A program made the translations under genes and the position numbers. 64,000 nt of DNA from Pleodorina starrii (taxonomy: Eukaryota; Chlorophyta; Chlorophyceae; Chlamydomonadales; Volvocaceae): contig BRXU01000024.1 of NCBI GenBank assembly GCA_030267565.1, forward strand, positions 62,001 through 126,000, written 5' to 3'. This document shows positions 52,309 to 63,102 of the stretch, in pieces. The notes beneath the pieces were generated by a model. It saw nothing but the letters and a program-made list of their open reading frames with translations, made no database searches and was not told where the DNA came from. Position 1 is the first letter of the stretch; the number at the start of each line of letters is the position of its first letter.

Positions 52309-55063
52309 GGAATTCATGGCATCGGAACCAGCTCGTAAGGGCTCCAGCGAGGGGTGCCGAGGAGCGACGTTCAAGGGATCAGCTGTTGGCGCCGTCACAG
52401 CGCGCCTTGGGGTTGTTCTGAGGGTTCGGTACCGTGTCGGTGTTGTGCGGCCATGAAGGGCCTGGCAGAGATCTGGGGGGGGGGGGCTTGAAAACGGTCG
52501 CGAAGGCCGGCCTGCCCGTCTGGACCTGCCTTCTTGCCACCAGGTGGCATAGTTACATGTGATGCGTCGCAGGGCTGGCGTTCAGTGTGTTTAGGGTAGT
52601 TGCGTGTTGCCGCCGCGCGCGTCGCAGCAGATCACCAGCGCAGGGCCGACTAGCCGGCAGGCTTTGAGCAGCGTTTGTGTAGCGTGTAGCGTGACCCAGT
52701 AGGCGACCTCCCCAAGCGTGCTCGAAGCCCTTGGCGGACCGTGGTGCGCCTTGCTGTTGGTAGGTGCTTCGTAGCCAGTGCTGTTGTAGCGTGGATGTAG
52801 CTTGTTGGTGTTCCGAACCCGCCCCCGTGCAGGGTGGCGCGGCTTCCTCTGTGGACTTGCTGGTTTTGCTGCGGTGTTGGGGGCCTTAGCCTGCCTTAGT
52901 TGCTGGCCAGAGAGCTCTGGCTGTGGCCCCGGTAGTGGTGTCGTGGTGTGCACATCTGCCCACCGTGCGGTGCTGCCCCGCGGGCGTGCAACAGGGTGCA
53001 GAACTTGAGACGTTCGAGGTTGCATGACTTCGGCTTTCCCTAGACCATCTGAACGACCGACGTTGCGTGCGCGGCGAAGCGAACCTGGCACTGGGCCAAC
53101 GCAGGCACTGCGGCCCAGCACTTGCGTGTGCGGAGCACGAACCGGCACCTCCCTCGCCAGTCTTACAGGCTGCGTGCTGGGGGGGCGCATCCGCTCAGGC
53201 CAGCCGACATGTTCCGACACTAGTGACGCGCCGGCCAGGCCAGGTCACCCTGGCTGGCTAACGTCATCACGAACCAGACACAACTGACTAGTTTGTGCGG
53301 CTCCGGTGCGACCTGCACTGAGTCTTAGGTAACATTGCGAAGGAAGAAGGAGCGCGGTCTCGCCACGAAGGCCAGGCCGCGAGGCCAGCAATACCGTACT
53401 GATCCGAATGTTTTTATAGCCATATTATTTAGCGTAAAAGTTTTGAGAATATATTTTTAGGGCTTAATGGGCTCAGGGGAGTTTTCAAACGAATCCTAAC
53501 TTTTAGCAAGCTTCGCAGAAGCACGTAAGTTTTTAGTGAGCTCATCTCAGCTGGGACCGAGAGCAATCACGTTCTGAGGACGCTGCGCTGGCTGGGGACT
53601 GCTGACTGGGGACATCTCGCCGTGGACCCGTACGCTTGTTGAGCTTGGCAACATGGCAAGTCGCGCGAGCGCTGCTTAGGCCATCTGCGGTCGTTGCTCG
53701 TTGGACATTCCGATGCTGGACAGCAATATTCAGGTATGAATGGAAGCGTAACCCCCTATGGACCCGACACACGCCAAAACACAGACCCCGCACAGCTCCT
53801 GGCCCCATGCGCACATACCAGCCCAGACACACGAGCGCCTCCTGCACCCACCGACACCGCACATCCACCCGCCCCACACGTCCTGTCGAGCGCGCCCTGA
53901 TCTTTTTAGCGGGCTTGGAATTACCCCCTGAAAACCCTTTAAGGAAACTGGAGCAATTTCCAGGAAACTCCTATTAAATTAGGGGACCTCGCACAATTTC
54001 CGTGGACGGGTTTTATGCGCCTAGATAATTATATAATTATAAATAAACATTAGGATCGGTACGGGTAGATACAGTTGCCCGAGCTGTAGTTTAGCTGCTG
54101 CTGCTGCACCGCCCCGCACGAGCACTCAAATCCACACACCCGGTGTCGGGGACGCATGCGTGCCGTCCGCTGCACATGACACCGACATCCCGTTCTCTTC
54201 CAATCATAGCGTATAACGATCATACGCACCATTGCAATTGGCCTAAGGACGTGCAACGCCTCTGACACACAGGAACCCCTTATGCAAATGACGCATCGTA
54301 TTCAGTGATGCATTGGTGCCACTCCATTCTCTCACCGTCTCCCCAACGACAACACCCACCGAACACAGCGACCTACATTTCGGGCGCCAGGGGCTAAGTT
54401 GCTCTACATATCACCAATAGAAGACAGGCCGTCGTGCACAGCACGCCACACCGACCAACGGTCAACCACCGCCGCCGGTACGACATCCCAATCGGTCTCG
54501 ACTGCACGAGCGGCAGGCAGACATACGTGGCATACGGTCGCCGGTGTGCCACGTCACACCACACCGACTACGTCACGTCATGTCGAGCCACGTCGAGTAT
54601 CACTTCACGAAGCGCAAAGCAACCCTGGCGACGCGCAAGGGCGCAACGCCATGTGTGAGATAATATTGTTGACGTGTCCTGATGTGTATGTGTGTGGGTA
54701 GGGCCCAAGGTTTGATTCCAGACGGCCAACGGAGAACCAGCAAGTCGGCAGCACCCCCCCCCCGGGCTCCGGCCTATACGTGGATAACCCCCCCAAACAC
54801 ACCCGGCAGAATTTGTCGGCCATCCTATGGGGCGACATGTCATAAACTAAAACCAATATGTGAAGGGTGCGCAACAACGAATCTGTACGTAAGGAAGTCA
54901 ACAAATCAACACCGAGGGGGGTTGGGGTGGCGCAGGCGCAGGCGCTGGCCTGGCGGCACCCCTTGGTCAGCGTATGTACACTATGACGAAGCCGACAACG
55001 CAATCGTCCTTGGGACACCACAGCGGCGCGCGCCAGTCGCAACGTGACCCCCCCCCAACCCGC
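52309..55063. other. Mobile-element graveyard with no intact gene
   Basis: A 209-codon minus frame (52591-53220) has no recognisable domain. An AT-rich segment lies at 53400-53540. A segment at 54278-54405 is shared with 62.96 kb. The phrase at 54753-54800 (CCGGCCTATACGTGGATAAC) is shared with 6.4 kb (minus) and 23.9 kb. The region reads as overlapping decayed insertions. Confidence 0.45.
54278..54405 (+). repeat. Dispersed repeat (copy 1 of 2)
   Basis: Shares long stretches with 62961-63102 in the same orientation, including ACGCATCGTATTCAGT, GATGCATT, CGACCTACATT and CGGGCGCCAGGGGCTAAGTT. The copies differ by small indels in the middle. Confidence 0.75.
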
Positions 55064-57851
55064 TCATGACAAGGACGACGACAACGACGATGCAGACGCC
55101 GCAGCCGCCGACCCGGTTCCTGTCTTTGACGGGTGGTTCCTTAAGTGAACGGGCCGGAATGCCCTGGGGGCTGCCCTGGCAGTCCTGTCACTGCCGTCAC
55201 CGTCACCTTTGTCGACATCATTACTGTTACTGTTACCGTTGTTGAACTCCGCAAAGCCGGGATAGGCGGTCCAGGGCTCCCCATCGAATCCCACCACCCA
55301 GGCCCCCTCCTGGCTCCTCATGTCGGTCAGCATGCGGAACAGGCCGCGGGTTACGTGCTCCTCGTACAGCGCCCCCACCTCCAGACGAAGGACGGGAGAC
55401 AGCGTGTGCTTGGGGGAGGGAACCACTTTAGCCTTGCGCCACACCGCACCGGTTGCTGCCAAGGTGCGCTCCTCGGGAAGCATGGGCCTGCCGTACAGGA
55501 AGCGGATGATCTGCGCGTGTGTGGAGTGGGGAGGGGCCCGAGGGGGTTACAGGGATAACGATTAAAGCACGGCGAAGGAAGCCGGGAATGGTGGGGCATC
55601 AGGACTGTGGGGCTCCCGAGCGTGGGAATGGGGGCAGGGTTTCTTTCGCAGGCCGGACTTCCTTGGTCGGCTTTTCTCATGACTCGGTCTGCTCGCTTGC
55701 TGATACTGTTACAAGGGGCGGTTTCCGGGAAGGCAGACCGGCCCCATTCTGCCCCCTCATCTCCCCACTCCACTCCACTCCGCTGCGCTCCCTCCCCCCC
55801 CCCGCTCCGCTCCCCCCCACCCCGTACCGCTAAGGTAACAAATGTACCTGGTCAGTATTGCTGCGGGGTTCTGGGTCGCCTACGTCCCTCTGCTGCGCTA
55901 TCTGCTTCATTAGCCCGAACCCCCCCTCCCTCCCTCCCGGCCCCCACCTGCTCCATGACTTGCTCCCGGCGGCTGAAGTAGGCGTGTGAGTCCACCAGCA
56001 TCACCCTCCCTGGACGGAAGTAGTGGTAGCGCCACACCGCTAGTGCGTAGCAGTACAGCCCCCCCGCGAACAGCTTGTGCTCCAGGGCGTCCATCATCGC
56101 CAGACCGCTGAAGTCACGCCAGGCGGAGGCGGCGCACAGCACGTCGGAGGGGGGGCATGCGGCGGCGCGGGCCAGGATGGGGGCGGCGCCGCGCTCGGTG
56201 CGCAGTGCGGTGAGGAATTTGGAGGCTAGGGCGTCGATAGACGTGTTGCTCCAGGCGCCCTTTGGAGCCGAGGAGGAGGGGAGGGGGAAGAGGGGGGGGG
56301 AGGAGGAGGAGGGGGAGGGCAGGCAGGCAGGCGGGTGAGTAGGAGACTGTGGGTGTTACAGTGGGCTGCAGAGCCTCGAAGCGGTAGATGTTACGTGGGT
56401 GGGTACCGTAGATGGGCAGGTACTGGGGATTGATGGACGGAGGGGTGGGCGGAGCGCAGAGAGTTCTCCGATTTCTTCGATGAGAATTCTACGAGTTTTC
56501 CGTGCAGCATGAGGTTATTATGAGGCGGGTGGGTGGGTGGGTGGGTGGGTGGCTGGGTAGGTGGGTGGCTGGGTAGGTGGGTGGCTGGGTAGGTGGGTGG
56601 CTGGGTGGGTGGCTGGGTGGGTGGCTGGCTGGGTGGGTGGGTGGCTGGGTGGGTGGGTGGGTGGGTGGCTGGGTGGCTGGGTGGGTGGCTGGGTGGCTGG
56701 GTGGCTGGGTGGCTGGGTGGGTGTAGCCCTAAGGAAACCCGCAGTGAGGAGGGAGGGTCGTGCCGGGGGTTGCCTACGCCAGTGCGCACCATACTCAGCC
56801 GAGTCGGTGGGCCACACGCGGGGTGGCGGGTCTGGGCAGGGCCCCGGGCCGCGGGCCGTGGTCCGGAATGGCGGGTGTCATACACTGTCGTACTCCCCCC
56901 CAGTTCCCCCGGCTGTCGTCCTCCCCCCTTCCCCCCTCCCCCCCCAGTTTCCCTTACAGTGTGTCTGAACAGCATCTCGGCCCTCTCCATGGGCTCTCGC
57001 ACCATCATCACCACCTTGGACAGCGGAGACAGCTCCCGCAGCAACAGAGGGGCCACCGAGGAGAAGAAGTAGGTGGGGGTGGCGTCCAGCGTCAGATGGG
57101 AGGAGGAGGCGGAGGCGACGCACTCGGGGAAAGTGCCGGCGGAGGCGTTGCCGCAGGGGCGCCCCAGTAGGCGCAGGTACTCGACGTACTGCTGGCGCTG
57201 CGGCAGCAGCCTGAGGGGGTCCACCCCGCCGCGACTGAGCAGGCCGGCTTCCTTGACGGGGCCGTGCGGCAGGGGCGGGTCGGGGCGGCCGGGGGCGTTG
57301 TTGACGCTCGCGGCGGTGAGCTGCTCGTAGAGGTCGGTCTGAGGGAGGAGGTAGCGGGAAGGGGTAATTAGAACGGCCCGGGGAGGGGGCAAGGGGGGAA
57401 GGGACGGTGTTGGGGTGGGTGGGGAGTGTTAGGGCGGGGAAGGGTTAGGGAATAATGTGGGCCGTGGAGGAGGCTGGGCTGCGAGGTAGTCGGGGCGCTG
57501 CTGTTTAGGTTTGTAGGTTTCGGGAACTGGAGACGGGGTAGGGAAATGAAAGGGCGACGCGGTTCCTGATGATTGAATAGGTAAATCATACGGTTTTTTA
57601 AATGGGTTGGTAATATGTTGGCTGTAAAATTGGGGGGAGCTCTTATGGAAGTCGCTGCTTGTACGTATCGTGCCTCCCTTCGCGGTGCCGATGATAAGGA
57701 AGCTTGGCACGGCATCAGGCTGATTCGACTCAAAAACATTATGTTTCTCGGTTGCTGCTATGGCCACTGCTGCTGCTGCGAGGGCGGCGACAAGGAGCGC
57801 GTTGCGACACCGATTATTGAATACCATCCTCGGCGCGAGGTGTGTGTCCAT
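55064..57851 (-). CDS. Carbohydrate sulfotransferase (CHST15-like), splice donor 1 altered
   Basis: Four minus-strand exons: 57851-57669, 57338-56958, 56259-55948 and 55510-55064 (TGA), 440 residues. An N-terminal hydrophobic segment (NALLVAALAAAAVAIAA) fits a type II Golgi anchor. FLIIGTAKGGT at the end of exon 1 and TDLYEQL at the start of exon 2 form the PAPS 5'-phosphosulfate-binding loop. LDATPTYFF and VVMMVREPMERAEMLF are the 3'-phosphate-binding region. Later exons carry LYCYALAVWRYHYF and RPGRVMLVDSHAYFSRRE. The enzyme would transfer sulfate from PAPS to glycans, plausibly of the extracellular matrix. The loop joins correctly only if splicing occurs after ACG at 57669, but the next bases are ATACGT where GTACGT would be expected. 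The nearest GT, four bases on, shifts the frame. The gene may be impaired, or this base may be an error. Confidence 0.85.
56524..56725 (+). repeat. Tetranucleotide microsatellite (GGGT/GGCT)n
   Basis: About 200 bp of GGTG, GGCT and GGTA units inside the sulfotransferase intron between 56958 and 56259. The plus strand is G/T-only over most of its length, so the transcript strand carries C/A repeats. Confidence 0.9.
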
Positions 57852-57892
57852 TTGGCCTTTTAGGCTAGGTCGGCTGTGTAGCTATACCCGGC

Positions 57893-57910
57893 ATTGGTCC
57901 TGAGACCAAT
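57893..57910. promoter_or_regulatory. Inverted CCAAT-like hairpin upstream of the sulfotransferase ATG
   Basis: ATTGGTC and GACCAAT form a perfect 7-bp stem around CTGA, 42 bp upstream of ATG 57851. It could be a paired CCAAT-type site or a 5' UTR hairpin. No function is shown by the sequence alone. Confidence 0.4.
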
Positions 57911-58190
57911 AAAGGGTCAAGCACTGGCGGAGCTGTGGGCCCAATATGTGCGCCCGCAGTACACAGCAACACAGGTGGCCGGTATAACAACTTAGGCGCC
58001 GTTTACTTGTAAACGGTGACTGAAAATATGCCCGCCTGGCCTTGTGCCCGCCTGGCCGCGTGCCGCCCGATGACTCCAAACTCAACTTCAGTCGCTCGTC
58101 CATCTCGCCCCCGTACGCCCGCCCATTGGAGCTTACTGTAGAATGCACGGTTTGTTATCCACGGACTATTATAGAATCCAAGGTTTATTT

Positions 58191-58222
58191 GTTGATTGAT
58201 TTCCGTACGGAAATCAATCAAC
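58191..58222. repeat. Perfect 32-bp palindrome
   Basis: Each arm is 16 bases (GTTGATTGATTTCCGT and its complement) with no spacer. It could extrude as a cruciform or mark a dimeric protein-binding site or a fused pair of terminal inverted repeats. Confidence 0.9.
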
Positions 58223-58749
58223 ACTGGCGCGTTCAGACACGGAACAAGGGGTTGGTGTCGGCTTCCTTGAAGCCGGAAAAAGGGCGGGGCCCCGTTCAAT
58301 CCGTACGGGTTATTAAGTTGTGTGCTAGGGCGGCGAGGGTGTCAAGTGTGAGAGTGTCCTGACAGTCCTGCTGTTATTAGATAGCCAGAGATTTATATCC
58401 GAAATGCATGCAGCTTCAGCAATCCGCCACACGTATAGCATCGCGCTCCGTCTCGGCACTGCGCTGTGCAACTCTTCCCGCGAGCGCATTGGCTTAAGTA
58501 ACATGACAGTAGACATGGAGTGTATCATTCACATATCACGCAGGCTGACAATAGAAGGGCAGCAGAACTGTTTGCGAGGGTCGCGACGACGTGCAGTTGC
58601 CGACGAGAGTGCACAGGCTTCGCTACCGAGGTATCCGCCGTATCGTAGAGGAGGCTCGACAACTTTAACATTAGGATATGGACTGTAGAAGTCCCCTAGG
58701 TTGCCGACTGGACTTGTTGGGCGGCCCGCAGAAGACCGCCGCATCGCCC

Positions 58750-58895
58750 GTGCGTGCATTGGCGGCTTGGCGTCCAACGACCAGTAGTTTGCCGCTCATG
58801 GTTTGCTCCTTGCAACCTTTGTAATAGTAATATGCGTCAAGACGATCGGACCGGCTAGCAGAGCTGCTGTGGTGTGGTCGCGGGAAGAATGTTCG
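58750..58895 (-). mobile_element. 5' segment of an unidentified element (copy 1, minus strand)
   Basis: The minus strand matches 62580-62725 in TTCCCGCGACCACACCACAG, CTGCTAGC, GGTCCGAT, CATATTACTA and around an ATG whose product begins MSGK and continues VVGRQAAN. The two copies diverge after about 12 codons. In this copy the frame also runs upstream without stops to 58907. Confidence 0.6.
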
Positions 58896-59245
58896 CAATG
58901 CAAACATAGTTTGTTTCCGAAACGAAGATTCATTTCACGCCGTCATGTCAGAATTCCACTGTAAGGAACGAAGAATCTTCTGGAATTCATTATAGGCCGA
59001 GAGGTGTTGGTTTGACCTCGGCCTCGGTCCATGGAGACTGCAAAACTGGTTTTTACTCATGCGATGTTGGGTTCCAATAATAAATTTACCGTGCAATAAA
59101 GAATGTAATCTTTTACTTATGCAGGCTTTCCGTTGGCCGAAAGTCTACACTTGTCCAATTACTTCCATCCCACGTCCCACGCACGGACATGGGCAATCCT
59201 ACAAGCGCGCGCCCTTTGGGGCGCGGGCTGCCGTAGCGCCCCTTG

Positions 59246-60190
59246 CGGATGCGGACGCGACGCGACGCGACGCGACACGACGCGACGCGATGCGACGCGG
59301 TGCGACGCGACGCGACGCGATGCGATGCGACGCGACTCGACTCGATGCGACGCGACGCGACACGACACGACACGTCACGATTCGACACGACACGACACAA
59401 TGCTACGCTGTGCTATGCTCCGCTCCGCTCCGCTTTGCTTTGCTCCGGTCCGCTATGCTCTGTTATGCTCCGCTATGCTCCGTTACGTTCCGCTACACAA
59501 CGTTATGCAACAGTACGCAACGCTATGCAACGCTACGTCACTATGCTATGCAACGCCCTAAGTAGCGCGCGTGTACGATCGCATTTCCTCGCAAATGTCA
59601 GTATGCGTGTGAAGCATGGGTGCATGCGGAGTGTGGAGCGTGTTGGAGCACGGGTCGCAATGCGACGCGACGCGATGTGATGCGTTGCGACACGACACGA
59701 TGCGACGCGACGCGACGCGACGCTATGCTCCATTACGATTCGCTACGCAACGGTATGCTACACTACGCTATGCTAGGCTACATGACGCGATGCGACGTGA
59801 CGCTACACTACGTTACGTGACGTGACGTGATTGCTATGCTACGCTCCGTGATGCTCCACGCTACGCTCCGCTACGCTCCATTACGATCCGTTACGCAACG
59901 CTATGCTACGCTACGTTACGCTAGGCTACATGACGCGACGACGCGGCGTCGTGTTGCGTTGCGTAGCATTGCAATGTGATCGTGCATGCTGCACTGCACT
60001 ACACGATGCGACACGACGCTACACTACACTATGCTCCGCAGGAAGGTGCGTGCACGACTTCAATTGTGCACGTTGAAATGTGACGTGCGATTTACGATCG
60101 TTCACGCTGCACTACACTATGGTACGCGACGCGATGCTACGCTACGCTACGCTACGCTACGCTACGCTACGCTACGCTACGCTACGCCAC
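59246..60190. repeat. Pentanucleotide-period satellite
   Basis: Units of 5 bp (GCGAC, GCGAT, ACGAC, then GCTAC, GCTAT, GCTCC, GCAAC, and a pure GCTAC run at 60130-60185) keep one phase for long stretches, interrupted by unique DNA at 59560-59650 and 60030-60118. Unit boundaries are nearly always CG, TG or CA. Confidence 0.85.
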
Positions 60191-60260
60191 GCGGCGGTGA
60201 GCGGCGGCGAGCGGCAACGAATAACGAGCGGCGACGATGATAGCCGCGACTAGCCGCGAC

Positions 60261-60997
60261 TAGCGGCGACTAACTTTGAGCCGAGCGCAGCGGAGCGTGC
60301 GCGACTTTAATCGCCGACTTGCGTTAAAGCGATGAAACCGAGCGAGCGAGCGAGCGAGCGACAGCGTAACAAAGCGCAGCAGAACGTAGCGGAGTGCTGC
60401 GCAGGCGCGCACGACTTTATTCGCCGACTACACGACGCGACGCTATGCTCCGCGATACGCTCCGCTATGCTTCGTTACGATCCGCTACGCAACGCTATGC
60501 AACGCTACGCTATGCTATGCAGCATCCTAAGTAGCGCGAGTGCACGATCGCATTTTCCTCGCAAATCGCAAGGCGACTAACTTTGACAAGCCTAACGCTA
60601 TGATATCGCACATAAGCGATTTGCCGCGACGAGCGGCGACTAACTTTGAGCCGAGCGCAGCGGAGCGTGCGCGACTTTAATCGCCGACTTGCGTTAAAGC
60701 GATGAAACCGAGCGAGTGAGCGAGCGAGCGACAGCGTAACGAAGCGCAGCAGAACGTAGCGGAGCGCTGCGCAGGCGCGCACGACTGTATTCGCCGACTA
60801 CACGACGCGACGCTATGCTCCGCGATACGCTCCGCTATGCTTCGTTACGATCCGCTACGCAACGCTATGCAACGCTACGCTATGCTATGCAGCATCCTAA
60901 GTAGCGCGAGTGCACGATCGCATTTTCCTCGCAAATCGCAAGGCGACTAACTTTGACAAGCCTAACGCTAGGATATAGCACATAAATGATTTCTATG
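60261..60997. repeat. Tandem duplication, 370-bp unit, two copies
   Basis: TAACTTTGAGCCGAGCGCAG begins at 60271 and again at 60641, and the next 350 bases match closely, ending near 60990. Both units contain GAGC microsatellites and a stretch of pentamer satellite. A 37-bp part (AAGTAGCGCG to CGCAAAT) occurs a third time at 59560-59596. Confidence 0.9.
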
Positions 60998-61412
60998 ATA
61001 TATCTATATGCGAGCAGCACATCCCGCGACGCAAAACAAATTTACGCACTTTACGCGTCGGGGTTTCGGAGCCGAGCATTTCTACTTCACGATAGCAATA
61101 CGATTTACATCGCGCCGCCATGTCACAATTCCACTATAAAACATTTGACAGCGATTGCGATGATTTCCACGCGCGGAGGCGTTCATGCGACTTCGGCCGC
61201 GATCAGCTGTTACTATTTCAAACTTCAACTTGAATGAACACATGAACGCACGTATATCAGAAATACAGGATGCAATATGCTCTCAGAAATGTCGAAACAA
61301 AAAGCGAAATTCCGGAAAATCCAAATTACATCTGACACACGGACGGACGGACACCATTCCATCGAGGTAAGGCCTCCGCTTCTCTAGCTACGCTAGAGGC
61401 GCTACGGCTACA

Positions 61413-61453
61413 GGGCGGGGCCCCCCTGGGCGCTTCGCGCTGGGGCCCCGCCC
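61413..61453. repeat. Strong GC hairpin
   Basis: GGGCGGGGCCCC pairs with GGGGCCCCGCCC across a 17-base loop, one of the strongest foldbacks in the window. A smaller CTCTAGC/GCTAGAG hairpin lies just upstream (61382-61398). Confidence 0.85.
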
Positions 61454-62149
61454 AAAAATATTACTGGCCTAGCTGCAGGTGTACGCTTTATCATTGAACA
61501 TCGCTGTTGTCTATTTATTGTATATTTACTATTATCCACGGAGTGCATAAGAAGATGTTTACACTTGGGATTAAAGGGGCGGATTAAGGCTTAATCCGTC
61601 GCATATGTAAACATCGGCGGGATTAGCACGGATTAGACGGATTACAATAGGGGTGTTTCTATGGCTTTTGGTTTCGGGTGCTTCTACCTCGTACGTAGAA
61701 AGCGGGTAGAGCCCATACACATGCTGTTTCTATGAACGTATGAACGCCCAGAAACCAGACCGAAACCAACATAATTTTGCAGCAACTGCTAGAAGGAACC
61801 TCATGTTATTGTATCATAAATTTAGGACAGTCCGTTAGAGCCATCGGCACCTCGACGCTCGACCCCACGTCGCCATCAAGTTGGCTCCCACAAAAGAGCA
61901 GGTCATTGCCCTGCTTATGGTCTTGCACCAATACTCGCACCCGACATATCAACCTGTCCCAGAAGTCTGACATCGTCGTTATGATGCGGCGCGTTCAACG
62001 ACAAGGAACCCCCGTTGGTCGAGTGATCCTTTCTGTACGGCAGAGCGTATAACGATTTGGCACTTCCAAGCGACCTCGCGAGGTCATGAGCACTGAAGCT
62101 TATATATAATTTGAATCTCTGTTGCGTGGGAGTGTTGGCCCTGTTCGTG

Positions 62150-62423
62150 GCTGCCTGGCTGGCTGGCTGCCCGGCGGAGTGACGACCAACCTTGATGGCT
62201 GGATACACTATAAAGGCCAATTAATAGCCCTTAATACTCGTAATACTATATTAGAATCTTAAAATCAATAGTGCATGTATCAGTATGAATGGCTGGCTGT
62301 CTGCCCGGCTGACTGACGAGCAACCTTCGTGGCTGGATACGCTATCAACGCTAATTAATAGCCCTTAATAATCGTAATACTTAATTAGAATCTTAAAAGC
62401 AATAGTGCATGTATCAGTATGAA
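62150..62423 (+). repeat. Tandem duplication, about 135-bp unit
   Basis: Two successive units share GGCTGGCTG, CAACCTT, GGCTGGATAC, AATTAATAGCCCTTAAT, TTAGAATCTTAAAA and AGTGCATGTATCAGTATGAA. A diverged relative lies at 23980-24055. Confidence 0.85.
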
Positions 62424-62579
62424 AGATGTTCGACTGAGTCCGTGGTCCGAGCAGGTCCGAGGCTGCACTCGCCCAAACGCATCCGGAACTTCTGTTCATT
62501 CCATATTGTACCGTTGTCGTCAATATTTATAATTGACGACATGGCGGCGCTTCATCTTTCCGACATCCAAATAATTGCA

Positions 62580-62725
62580 TAGCGAACATGTTCCCGCGAC
62601 CACACCACAGTTCTGCTAGCTGGTCCGATGGCCTTGACACATATTACTAATATATAAAATAATAAAATGGCAAGGGATAAACTATGAGTGGCAAAGTGGT
62701 TGTTGGACGCCAAGCCGCAAATGAA
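62580..62725 (+). mobile_element. 5' segment of an unidentified element (copy 2, plus strand)
   Basis: Inverted relative of 58750-58895. The shared ATG (62684) begins MSGKVVVGRQAAN and then continues differently for about 100 codons into G/C-run sequence. The copies, pointing away from each other, bracket 3.7 kb that includes the pentamer satellite. Confidence 0.6.
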
Positions 62726-62821
62726 TACATTTTGTTTGCATTCATGTTTGTGAAACCTGAACGTTTTGAGACCGAGGTCGCCTTCCTTTGTAATTTCACG
62801 GTTAGCACGGACACTGCATTT

Positions 62822-62945
62822 CCGAGTGCGCGGGGGGAAGGGGTGTGTGGGGGGATGGGGGGCGGCAGCCCCCCGCCCCCCACCCGCGGGGGGAGGGGGT
62901 CTGGGGGAGGGGGGGGCAGCAGCCCCCCTGCCCCCAGCCGGGCCC
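62822..62945. repeat. G/C-run inverted repeats
   Basis: G-rich runs and matching C-runs (GGGGGGCGGCAGCCCCCC, then GGGGGGCAGCAGCCCCCC) form hairpins and have G-quadruplex potential. The same style is seen at 24180-24300. Confidence 0.6.
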
Positions 62946-62960
62946 AACGCCTGGAAAACT

Positions 62961-63102
62961 ATTATGCATACGACGCATCGTATTCAGTAATGCATTGATG
63001 CAACTCCATTCTCGCATCAATCTTGCCATCCCAGCACCAACGCCCCAACGACAACATCTACCGATCACACCGACCTACATTACGGGCGCCAGGGGCTAAG
63101 TT
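62961..63102 (+). repeat. Dispersed repeat (copy 2 of 2)
   Basis: Same-orientation relative of 54278-54405, ending in the shared CGGGCGCCAGGGGCTAAGTT. Confidence 0.75.

Larger units (their letters stand above)
57911..59245. other. Intergenic stretch with a palindrome and a mobile-element fragment
   Basis: No gene is recognised. It contains the 32-bp palindrome at 58191-58222 and, on the minus strand at 58750-58895, one copy of a repeat also found at 62580-62725. Confidence 0.45.

Noticed and set aside
51608..52398. Several long frames on both strands over the 17-bp minisatellite
   Set aside because: They are products of a stop-free repeat; only the integrase-like tail at 52082-52308 carries family signal.
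52591..53220. 209-codon minus frame near the Gypsy remnant
   Set aside because: No reverse transcriptase, integrase, gag or other motif; probably chance openness in decayed element DNA.
59246..60997. CRISPR array in the repetitive 59-61 kb region
   Set aside because: Period is 5 bp or 370 bp with no regular repeat-spacer pattern, and the genome is clearly eukaryotic.
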